From positions 45,787 through 51,289 of the forward strand of contig DOIX01000237.1 in assembly GCA_003511885.1 (NCBI GenBank): a stretch of 5,503 nt of DNA, given 5' to 3'. How positions within the stretch are numbered: the stretch's first letter is position 1; the number at the start of each line of letters is the position of its first letter. Position numbers and translations under genes: made by a program. Source of the DNA: Cyanobacteria bacterium UBA11153 (GTDB lineage Bacteria; Cyanobacteriota; Cyanobacteriia; Cyanobacteriales; Coleofasciculaceae). The notes below the pieces were generated by a model. It was not told the DNA's origin. It made no database searches and was given only the letters and a program-made list of their open reading frames with translations. This document shows positions 1-4,554 of this stretch, piece by piece.

Positions 1-46
1 TTGTCAAGGTTAATGACTTATACCGCAAGCCCTAACTATCAACTTT

Positions 47-54
47 GCGATCGC
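47..54. repeat. HIP1 octamer palindrome (first of six)
   Basis: An exact GCGATCGC octamer. Further exact copies lie at 549-556, 1080-1087, 2277-2284, 4772-4779 and 5050-5057, most of them inside genes. HIP1 (highly iterated palindrome 1) is strongly over-represented in many cyanobacterial genomes, and this density is the simplest compositional evidence for a cyanobacterial host. All six fall in ordinary host sequence and none in the tnpB remnant, which fits a different origin for that gene, although one short gene is a small sample. Confidence 0.85.
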
Positions 55-67
55 GAAGAGTTTGATA

Positions 68-154
68 CGGAGAAGGGGAGATTCGAACTCCCGGAACCCG
101 TAAGGGTTCATCTGATTTCAAGTCAGACGCAATCGACCACTCTGCCACCTCTCC
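68..154 (-). tRNA. tRNA-Ser (anticodon UGA)
   Basis: This is a class II serine tRNA of 87 nt that reads UCA and related serine codons. On the minus strand the acceptor arm GGAGAGG (154-148) pairs with CTTCTCC (75-69), with one G-U pair. The discriminator base is G (68), as expected for serine. The anticodon arm is TCTGA, loop CTTGAAA, TCAGA, which places TGA at 120-118. A long variable arm formed by AACCC/GGGTT with a TACG loop follows. The T arm carries the conserved GTTCGAATC loop. The 3' CCA is not encoded, which is common in cyanobacteria. No CDS on the same strand overlaps it. An apparent plus-strand open frame across it is antisense noise. No T-rich terminator is visible downstream within 1-67. 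Confidence 0.97.
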
Positions 155-164
155 ATCTCGATCT

Positions 165-194
165 ATCATATCTGATATCTAGTATGAAGATCAA
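165..194 (-). promoter_or_regulatory. Candidate sigma-70-type promoter for tRNA-Ser
   Basis: On the minus strand, TTGATC (194-189) could be a -35 box and TATGAT (170-165) a -10 box, separated by 18 bp. The -10 box differs from TATAAT at one position. The predicted start of transcription would be about 157-159, only a few bases upstream of the mature tRNA 5' end at 154, which is a sensible position for a tRNA promoter. The assignment rests on consensus matching only. Confidence 0.45.
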
Positions 195-235
195 GTCTAT
201 CCGAACCAAGCCCTATCTAGAAAATCAGAATTTAT

Positions 236-264
236 CCCCTCTCAAGAGCAGGGGAGGGGTTTTT
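236..264 (+). terminator. Terminator-like hairpin facing the plus strand
   Basis: On the plus strand CCCCTC (236-241) can pair with GAGGGG (254-259), directly followed by five T residues (260-264). An alternative inner fold pairs CCCCT (236-240) with AGGGG (250-254). The structure overlaps the stop codon and last codons of the metallophosphoesterase gene. Read on the minus strand, the gene's own direction, the hairpin is preceded by an A run and followed by ATAAATTC, so a T tail exists only for plus-strand transcription. It could block antisense reading into the gene, or act weakly for the sense transcript. No plus-strand gene upstream needs it, so the role is uncertain. Confidence 0.35.
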
Positions 265-1162
265 CTCGACTGTATAGGATATCTTCGGACACTACAGCAT
301 AATCCTGCCCTACCCAAACTAGGGAAATTTCCGATACTATATCGTTTTCCAGAGAAACCAGGGAAAAATTCCGGAGTCTATCTGTTTGAGTTTCGATAAT
401 TCGGGGTACGCTAGCAGAATTTAAGTAAACTGTACCTAGGGCATCGGTGCTAACTATCTCTCGAAGTCGTTGCTTGGTGTGGCGGAGGCGGTGGTGCATG
501 TGTCCAAAAGTAACCAAGGGAATATTTTTACCTAATTCTTGGGTTTGGGCGATCGCAATTTGAAAATCTGGATCTCCGTAATCTCCTCCTAATGGCTGCC
601 AATCTTTGCCGCAAGGGGCTTCTGGCTTATCGCCTAATCCTGTCGGTCCGTTATGTCCAAGGAAAATAATGGTATTATATTTTGTACTCTTGGCTGCACG
701 TAGAATTAGTTCGCTGGATTCTGAGAAATCGATGATTCCATATAAATCTTCCATAAATTCGTGATTTTTCCATTCTCCTCCTCCCCAACTAAAGGGACGA
801 CTCCCAACTACGGAAAGCTGAAATTGAGGAAAATCGAGATATCCGTATCCGACATGGGTTTCTCCTAGTAAGTCTAATTGTTCCTGTACCCAGTTTTCTT
901 CCTCCCGGTTGTAAGGACATTTTTTTCTACCCCACTCTGAGGCGGTATACCAGGCATCGTGATTTCCCATCATTACTGCTTTGGGAATATCCAGCGCGGC
1001 AATTTCTCGTACTATCTCTACCGACTCATTCCCGAAATCCCCAACAAATAGGGCTAAATCAACTGCCAAATGCTGAAGTGCGATCGCGTCTTCTGCCTCC
1101 CACAAGTCATGAATGTCGCCAATTACAGCAATTTTACTGATTTTTTTGCCATCATTTTTCAT
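242..1162 (-). CDS. Calcineurin-like metallophosphoesterase (TIGR04168-type)
   Basis: A 306-residue protein with the complete metal-binding signature of calcineurin-like phosphoesterases: GDIH (D16, H18), GDFGNE (D42), GNHD (N67, H68), GHNGP (H170) and GHMHH (H221, H223). These residues normally hold two divalent metal ions that hydrolyse phosphate esters. The pattern around them (GDIHDLWEAED near residue 15, IPKAVMMGNHDAWY near 65) matches an uncharacterised family conserved in cyanobacteria, which I recognise as TIGR04168. No signal peptide or membrane segment is seen, so it is probably cytoplasmic. The substrate is unknown. The ATG is preceded by an A-rich leader without a clear Shine-Dalgarno sequence, as is frequent in cyanobacteria, and the first motif begins 14 residues after it, which supports this start. 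It lies 319 bp downstream of obg, so co-transcription is doubtful. Length and motifs appear intact. Confidence 0.93.
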   Translation of the reverse strand: MKNDGKKISKIAVIGDIHDLWEAEDAIALQHLAVDLALFVGDFGNESVEIVREIAALDIPKAVMMGNHDAWYTASEWGRKKCPYNREEENWVQEQLDLLGETHVGYGYLDFPQFQLSVVGSRPFSWGGGEWKNHEFMEDLYGIIDFSESSELILRAAKSTKYNTIIFLGHNGPTGLGDKPEAPCGKDWQPLGGDYGDPDFQIAIAQTQELGKNIPLVTFGHMHHRLRHTKQRLREIVSTDALGTVYLNSASVPRIIETQTDRLRNFSLVSLENDIVSEISLVWVGQDYAVVSEDILYSREKPLPCS

Positions 1163-1481
1163 AAGTTAATTCTGCTTGGTATCGGAAATATTTTCTTTGT
1201 GTTTGTCTAGATTATGGTCTGATTTTTCTGACTTTTATAGCAACCACTAGGGCGGTTAAGACATTTTCAATTCCTCAAACCCTTGATTAGACAGCTTTCT
1301 TCCCGATCCAAGAGACAATAGTCCCTTACTATATTTGTTTATTGGGCTAATTTTCTAGCCAAATTATTCCAGACAATTTATCCGAGGGATTTCTGATTTT
1401 GACAATTACAGCAACCACTAGGGCAGTTAAGACATTTTCAATTCCTCAAATCCTTGATTAGACAGCTTTCTTCCCCAGCCC
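1163..1481. other. Intergenic region with a duplicated repeat
   Basis: This 319-bp stretch between obg and the phosphoesterase gene holds no credible gene on either strand. Most of it is two copies of a repeat of about 120 bp (see 1218-1334 and 1392-1513), separated by some 57 bp of AT-rich DNA. The spacer contains a small imperfect hairpin, GGCTA (1345-1349) with TAGCC (1356-1360), that lacks a T tail. I found no convincing promoter for the phosphoesterase gene and no clear Rho-independent terminator for obg. Confidence 0.7.
1218..1334 (-). repeat. Intergenic direct repeat, copy 1
   Basis: The core at 1239-1304 matches 1410-1475 at 64 of 66 positions in direct orientation. Similarity extends with small indels to TCTGATTTT on the left (1218) and to AGTCCCTTACTATAT on the right (1320-1334). 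On the minus strand the core can form a short hairpin, AACCGC, CCTA loop, GTGGTT (1257-1242), with one G-U pair. Copy 2 has T instead of C in this stem, which still pairs as U-G, while the plus-strand version would gain a mismatch. The repeat lies upstream of the phosphoesterase start. It encodes nothing credible and its function is unknown. Confidence 0.85.
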
Positions 1482-1513
1482 CTAGTCCCTCGCCCCCAGT
1501 CCCTTGCTATATA
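1392..1513 (-). repeat. Intergenic direct repeat, copy 2 (runs into obg)
   Basis: This second copy of the repeat at 1218-1334 has its core at 1410-1475, exactly 171 bp from the first. The two core differences are at 1425 and 1451. Right of the core, copy 2 is 8 bp longer because it carries more heptanucleotide units, and it ends with AGTCCCTTGCTATAT (1499-1513), which is coding sequence for the last residues of Obg. The repeat therefore crosses the obg stop codon. Either the obg 3' end was duplicated downstream, or a dispersed repeat landed at the gene end and supplied new terminal codons. Confidence 0.8.
1473..1507. repeat. Heptanucleotide (STRR1-like) tract across obg stop
   Basis: Five consecutive 7-bp units can be read on the plus strand, starting at 1473, 1480, 1487, 1494 and 1501. 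They follow the pattern CCC(C/T)NGY: CCCCAGC and CCCCAGT are the closest to the cyanobacterial STRR1 unit (CCCCAGT) and the others are variants. The obg stop codon (1482-1484) lies inside unit 2, so the last seven or eight Obg residues (KGLGARD region) are encoded by repeat units. Confidence 0.75.
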
Positions 1514-2534
1514 TCACCGTCGAATTCAATAAGTTATCTGAAGTTAATCGATCCAGATATTCCCAAATTTTACCTAATAAAGGATCTAATCCTTGACGAG
1601 CTACCGCAGAAATTTGGAAAACGGGTACTTGTGTTAAGCGATTAATTTGGATAGCAATTTCATCGACAATTTCTGGATCCATAGCATCTATTTTATTAAT
1701 GGCGATAATTTGGGGACGTTGGGCTAATCCCCGTTGATAGGAGTATAATTCCTCTTGAATAATTTGATAATTAGCAATGGGATCTTCAGCCGTAGCATCA
1801 ATTATATGTAATAACAGTTTTGTCCGTTCGATATGCCGGAGAAATTCGTAACCTAAACCCGCACCTAAATGTGCCCCTTCAATTAATCCCGGAATATCGG
1901 CAAAAACTGTACCATCTCCTGACGGTTTCCGGACTACACCTAAATTCGGTACTAGTGTCGTAAAGGGATAATCGGCAATTTTAGGACGTGCGGCGGAAAG
2001 GGATGAAATTAGGGTAGATTTTCCGGCATTGGGCAAGCCAATAATACCAACTTCGGCTAATAACTTTAATTCTAAACGCAAACGCCGTTCCTCTCCTGGT
2101 AATCCTGGTAAGGCATAATCGGGGGCGCGATTGCGATTGCTTAAAAAATGCTGATTGCCCAATCCTCCTTTCCCACCTTTGGCGACGCAGAAACTTTGTC
2201 CCGATGCAACTAAATCGCATAGGATTTCATCTGTATCGGCATCATAGACCACCGTACCGCAAGGAAGTAAAATTTCGCGATCGCTCCCATTTGCACCTGT
2301 ACGATTATTCGGCCCTCCCCTTCCCCCATTTTCGGCTTGAAAGCGATAGGTATACTTAAAATCTAGTAAGGTTTGCAGGTGTTCCACAGCCGTAAAAATT
2401 ACATCACCACCTTTTCCCCCATTCCCACCCGATGGTCCCCCAGCAGGTACATATTTTTCCCGCCGGAATGCCACCATCCCATCTCCACCTTTCCCTGCTG
2501 CTACTTCAATTTCTACTCGGTCGATAAATTTCAT
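1482..2534 (-). CDS. obg: GTPase Obg/CgtA
   Basis: A 350-residue Obg-family GTPase, an essential ribosome-associated protein linked to 50S subunit assembly and stress control. The glycine-rich Obg fold fills residues 1-158, starting with MKFIDRVEIEVAAGKGGDG. The GTPase domain follows with G1 GLPNAGKS (166-173), G2 YPFTT (189-193), G3 DIPG (213-216), G4 NKID (280-283) and G5 SAV (309-311), all intact. There is no third (OCT) domain, as usual for cyanobacterial members of this length. The ATG is fixed by the conserved N-terminus. No Shine-Dalgarno sequence is visible, and the base next to the start codon already belongs to a heptad tract. The last residues after about position 342 come from a repeat and are probably dispensable. 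A weak promoter candidate lies 35-50 bp upstream. Confidence 0.98.
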   Translation of the reverse strand: MKFIDRVEIEVAAGKGGDGMVAFRREKYVPAGGPSGGNGGKGGDVIFTAVEHLQTLLDFKYTYRFQAENGGRGGPNNRTGANGSDREILLPCGTVVYDADTDEILCDLVASGQSFCVAKGGKGGLGNQHFLSNRNRAPDYALPGLPGEERRLRLELKLLAEVGIIGLPNAGKSTLISSLSAARPKIADYPFTTLVPNLGVVRKPSGDGTVFADIPGLIEGAHLGAGLGYEFLRHIERTKLLLHIIDATAEDPIANYQIIQEELYSYQRGLAQRPQIIAINKIDAMDPEIVDEIAIQINRLTQVPVFQISAVARQGLDPLLGKIWEYLDRLTSDNLLNSTVIYSKGLGARD

Positions 2535-2568
2535 AATGGCTAATGACTAATTGCTAGTTACTAATCGA
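2534..2568. repeat. TAATGAC-type heptad tract abutting the obg start
   Basis: Five 7-bp units begin at 2534, 2541, 2548, 2555 and 2562 on the plus strand: TAATGGC, TAATGAC and three variants sharing TARTNRC-like composition. The first unit shares its first base with the obg start codon (2532-2534), so the tract forms the leader sequence immediately before the ATG. It replaces the place where a Shine-Dalgarno sequence would lie. Confidence 0.75.
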
Positions 2569-2572
2569 AGAG

Positions 2573-2600
2573 AGGATTGTAGCAAATGGGGTACAATCCT
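2573..2600. promoter_or_regulatory. Perfect 9-bp hairpin and possible obg promoter
   Basis: AGGATTGTA (2573-2581) and TACAATCCT (2592-2600) form a perfect 9-bp inverted repeat with a 10-base loop, some 40 bp upstream of the obg start. On the minus strand the left arm contains TGCTACAAT, a possible extended -10 box (TACAAT at 2581-2576), but no good -35 box stands 17 bp further upstream. If used, transcription would start near 2569 and the obg leader would be almost exactly the heptad tract. The repeat could instead be an operator or a weak bidirectional terminator; the plus-strand side is T-rich but interrupted by C. Evidence is structural only. Confidence 0.35.
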
Positions 2601-2605
2601 TTCTC

Positions 2606-2647
2606 TTTCCTATTCCCTCTTACCTCCCAATCCCCTCTTATCTCTTA
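2606..2647. repeat. Pyrimidine-rich heptad tract, left part
   Basis: Six degenerate 7-bp units can be read on the plus strand from 2606, for example TTCCCTC (2613), TTACCTC (2620), CCTCTTA (2634) and TCTCTTA (2641). The tract is C/T-rich on the plus strand. It ends one base before the GATA that borders the 95-bp inverted-repeat element, and appears to resume on the other side of that element. Periodicity is weaker here than in the tract at 2754-2788. Confidence 0.5.
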
Positions 2648-2651
2648 GATA

Positions 2652-2746
2652 ATGTCCGTTTGATTACCCATAGTTGGGGGTGAAGCTCGTGACACGGAGA
2701 CACTCCTGACGTGAAAAGTTTTAATTAAGGGTAATTTTCCGGACAT
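2652..2746. mobile_element. MITE-like element, 95 bp, flanked by GATA
   Basis: The left end at 2652-2669 (ATGTCCG, four bases, ATTACCC) is an inverted copy of the right end at 2729-2746 (GGGTAAT, four bases, CGGACAT), matching at 14 of 18 positions. GATA occurs directly outside both ends (2648-2651 and 2747-2750), as a target-site duplication would. The 59-bp interior has no open frame. Size, terminal inverted repeats and flanking duplication are what a miniature inverted-repeat transposable element shows. The parent transposon is not identified. A structural intergenic repeat without mobility is the alternative. Confidence 0.55.
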
Positions 2747-2753
2747 GATATTG

Positions 2754-2788
2754 CCTCTCACATCTTACATCTCACCTCTCACCTCATA
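2754..2788. repeat. CATCTCA-type heptad tract across the TerB-like gene stop
   Basis: Five 7-bp units start at 2754, 2761, 2768, 2775 and 2782: CCTCTCA, CATCTTA, CATCTCA, then CCTCTCA again and the variant CCTCATA. The stop codon of the upstream TerB-like gene (2784-2786) lies in the last unit. This tract has the clearest periodicity in the window. It continues the register of the tract at 2606-2647 if the intervening element and one GATA are removed. Confidence 0.75.
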
Positions 2789-3482
2789 AATATTGAGATA
2801 TATCTTCACCCCTATCGTCTGCCAAATAGGATAAAGCGCGAAAGCGTAAACCTACTAATTGTTCGTAGAGGGGATTAATCTTACACATGGGGGGAATGTG
2901 AATAATTTTGTGACCAAATAGCTTGACATCTCGCTCAAAGGGACATTGGGATGGAATCATTTTACAGATAAATCGCGCTACCCGTGGATCGTGAACTTCC
3001 ATCCCATCCAACCATTCTCGCATTGGCTGCAAAACATCAGCCTCTCGCTGAGGTAAAGTTCCTGGTTTTTGAGGTAATTCTTGGGTAGCATCAGATTCTT
3101 CAATCGGTTTATGTTGACAAAGTGTAGCCCGCAGAGCATCTAAAGCTACTACCTTTAACCCTAAAGCTGTACAGAATTGCTGCAAAACATCGGCTTCAGC
3201 AATTGAATAGATACCATCTGCTAATGCGATCATGACAGCAGTTCTGATAAAATTTTCTGCTGTGTTGGGATCTGTCCCTAATCCTGCCGCTAGTTCTTCT
3301 GGAGAAATTTGCTGATCCAGAGATGGTAAACTGCTTCCAGTCGCCAGTTCCTCATTAAGGAGTTGCTGCACTACCTCTTGTTCCTCTGAATCGAAGTGAC
3401 CATCTGCCCAGGCTACCGTAAACAAACCGCGCAGCCAAGCAGCAATTTGGACTTCTGTATAAGATTTAGTTGCAGATGTCAT
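2784..3482 (-). CDS. TerB-like N-terminus with Mo-nitro_C C-terminus
   Basis: A 232-residue soluble protein with two recognisable parts. Residues about 8-120 are helical and resemble TerB/DjlA-type domains: two similar acidic motifs, AWADGHFDSEE (24-34) and ALADGIYSIAEAD (86-98), are typical of this metal-binding fold. A linker rich in E, Q and P (125-147) follows. Residues about 150-222 match the 'Mo-dependent nitrogenase C-terminus' family (PF06967), with C173, C180 and C200 in CKMIPSQC and IPPMCKINPLY. Despite its name this family is widespread in cyanobacteria, including species without nitrogenase, and its role is unknown. The cysteines and acidic motifs suggest metal binding, which is inference. 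The ATG is the first in-frame start before the first helix. A transposon right end lies only about 50 bp upstream and may have displaced the original promoter. The stop is inside a heptad tract. Confidence 0.85.
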   Translation of the reverse strand: MTSATKSYTEVQIAAWLRGLFTVAWADGHFDSEEQEVVQQLLNEELATGSSLPSLDQQISPEELAAGLGTDPNTAENFIRTAVMIALADGIYSIAEADVLQQFCTALGLKVVALDALRATLCQHKPIEESDATQELPQKPGTLPQREADVLQPMREWLDGMEVHDPRVARFICKMIPSQCPFERDVKLFGHKIIHIPPMCKINPLYEQLVGLRFRALSYLADDRGEDISQYL

Positions 3483-3529
3483 AAATTATGTTAAATACTC
3501 CCATTCCTTAACTGCTATCGCGATTGTGA

Positions 3530-3600
3530 CATCCGACTACACCAAATCAGAGATTATGGTGTAGGCTTCCCAAGAATCACTTCTTAGGTTTCCTGGTTAC
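3530..3600 (-). ncRNA. IS200/IS605-type right end, possible omega-RNA 3' part
   Basis: Two hairpins follow each other on the minus strand. The first, CCTAAGAA (3588-3581), loop GTGA, TTCTTGGG (3576-3569), has 8 bp with one G-U pair and holds the tnpB stop codon in its loop. The second, CTACACCA (3564-3557) with TGGTGTAG (3544-3537), extends by AATC/GATT to a TCT loop. In IS200/IS605-type elements the tnpB 3' end and right end encode the guide (omega) RNA, whose structured scaffold ends at the element boundary with the guide beyond it. If this is such an RNA, its guide would be read from bases below about 3530. Boundaries and expression are inferred, and the element is probably dead. Confidence 0.4.
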
Positions 3601-4311
3601 TCTCTTGCGAGATTTCGCCACTTGCCTGGACTGACTTTCATCAGTCCCCGGTAGCTCGACTGCACAGGCGCTTTCGATTCCCGTCTGCCCAACGGTACTA
3701 ATTAGTTTAATTCCTCGGTTTCTGATATTCTGAGCTGCTGCTACATCTCTATTTGTTGTGTATCCACAGTGAGGACAGTTATAAATTCTAACACTCATGT
3801 CTTTTTTCACTTCCCCACCACATTCAGGGCACTCTTGAGAAGTCCAAGAAGCATCAACTACGTCAAAGAATTTTCCACGTTTCCAACACACATACTTAAC
3901 GATAGTTCTAAACTGACTAAATGCTCCATCAAGCATCTGTTTTCCAAACATTTCCTTAGCGCTGGTGCGATAATCTAGATCTTCCATGAAAATCATATCG
4001 CCTGCATCGCCAAGTTCATGGGCTTGTTTATAGTGAAAGTCCTTCCTTTTGTTGTGAATTTGGTGGTGAAGTCGGGCAACTTTAAGGCGTTGTTTTTCGT
4101 AGGTTTTCGACCTCCGTTGTTTTCTGTTCACCCTGCGTTGCAGCAATTGGGCTTCGCCCCGCTTCGCTAACAACCTACCTTGCAAACTTTTAAAGAACTT
4201 GGGAGGTTTTACGAAAACGCCATCGCTAGTTGCCCAGAATTTTGGCAACCCAATATCAACTCCAATAGGGTGTCCATGTGGAGTAGGGCTGGGAACTTTG
4301 ACATCATAGTG
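3577..4311 (-). pseudogene. tnpB: TnpB (RuvC-like RNA-guided nuclease) remnant, N-terminus lost
   Basis: TnpB of IS200/IS605-type elements is an RNA-guided DNA nuclease of about 400 residues; only the RuvC/zinc-finger half remains here. Reading continues upstream of a TTG at 4246-4248 through HYDVKVP, PTPHGHPIGVDIG to a TGA at 4312-4314, so the homologous segment is 3577-4311 (about 244 codons). The catalytic triad is present: D in GVDIG (4255-4257), E in IFMEDLDY (about 4 kb, residue 89 from the TTG) and D in NRDVAAAQN (residue 168). The zinc finger has CPEC and CPHC. The N-terminal recognition and wedge regions are missing and are not found in other frames before comF. A GCTTCGC-rich repeat at 4147-4175 adds residues AKRGEA in frame, apparently not part of the family sequence. 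It is probably inactive. Confidence 0.88.
4147..4175. repeat. GCTTCGC-rich repeat inside tnpB (copy A)
   Basis: This 29-bp segment matches 4432-4460 at 26 of 29 positions in the same orientation. It contains two GCTTCGC motifs, the reverse complement of the GCGAAGC that is iterated in many cyanobacterial intergenic regions. In the tnpB frame it encodes LLAKRGEAQ between FKSLQ and LLQRR, where related TnpB proteins, as I remember them, have a shorter lysine/leucine stretch. The insertion kept the frame. Confidence 0.65.
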
Positions 4312-4369
4312 TCAGCATCTCATTATTATAGAATAGAGGATTTACTGATAGGTAGTGCCAAATTAAAGG

Positions 4370-4426
4370 TTAAATTAAGGGGTATTGTTCGCGCAGCGTC
4401 TCCGCAGGAGATACCCCTTAATTTAA
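4370..4426. repeat. 57-bp palindromic element with 16-bp perfect arms
   Basis: TTAAATTAAGGGGTAT (4370-4385) and its exact reverse complement (4411-4426) enclose a 25-bp GC-rich centre. The centre includes TCTCC, GCA, GGAGA (4399-4411), a small inner hairpin that shares one base with the right outer arm. The centre resembles the GCAGCGTCTCCGCAGGAGA-type modules repeated in cyanobacterial genomes. The element may be a small dispersed repeat or a strong transcriptional hairpin 3' of comF. The right arm is not followed by a T run on either strand. Confidence 0.8.
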
Positions 4427-4431
4427 GCGCC

Positions 4432-4460
4432 TTGGACTTCGTCCCGCTTCGCTAACATCC
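4432..4460. repeat. GCTTCGC-rich repeat (copy B)
   Basis: The intergenic partner of the repeat at 4147-4175, with three substitutions (positions 5, 11 and 27 of the alignment). It begins five bases after the palindromic element at 4370-4426, so the two modules are adjacent here, whereas copy A within tnpB stands alone. Confidence 0.65.
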
Positions 4461-4554
4461 GCCACTAAACTACCCTTGGGTACTCGCATACGGTTCGATA
4501 TATCCCCCTTAACTATAGTGGAGGTTTTCCTGGCGAACTAGATAACCCTAGGGG

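Noticed and set aside
1..399. Plus-strand open frame of 132 codons
   Set aside because: It runs antisense through the complete tRNA-Ser and into the 3' end of the phosphoesterase gene, and its product has no recognisable domain.
1454..1645. Plus-strand open frame of 63 codons
   Set aside because: It is antisense to the obg 3' end, and its N-terminus (SPAPSPSPPVP) is merely the heptad tract read as protein.
1981..2220. Minus-strand open frame of 79 codons inside obg
   Set aside because: Same strand, other frame within the well-supported obg gene. The composition is unlike a real protein and no motif is present.
2534..2788. Possible CRISPR array in the repeats upstream of obg
   Set aside because: The repeats are contiguous 7-bp units without spacers or a constant 25-40 bp repeat, and no cas gene is present.
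2784..3482. Annotation as a nitrogenase component
   Set aside because: Only the C-terminal family name refers to nitrogenase. There are no NifD/NifK/NifH motifs and no nif genes nearby.
3569..3588. Hairpin at the tnpB stop as a Rho-independent terminator
   Set aside because: It is followed by GAAGCC rather than a T run on the minus strand, and its position fits the transposon right end better.
3769..3978. Plus-strand open frame of 69 codons within tnpB
   Set aside because: Antisense to the conserved TnpB catalytic and zinc-finger region, with no domain of its own.
4180..4455. Plus-strand open frame of 91 codons
   Set aside because: It is antisense to the 5' part of the tnpB remnant and then passes through the palindromic element and repeat, so no independent coding signal remains.
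4418..4489. Minus-strand open frame of 23 codons beginning MRVPKGSLVADV
   Set aside because: Very short, and its second half is repeat sequence. I found no supporting motif or ribosome site, although the first half is free of repeats.
4461..4554. Possible group II intron fragment suggested by ACGGTTCGAT
   Set aside because: Only about ten bases resemble the conserved intron stretch, and no domain V hairpin or reverse transcriptase is present.
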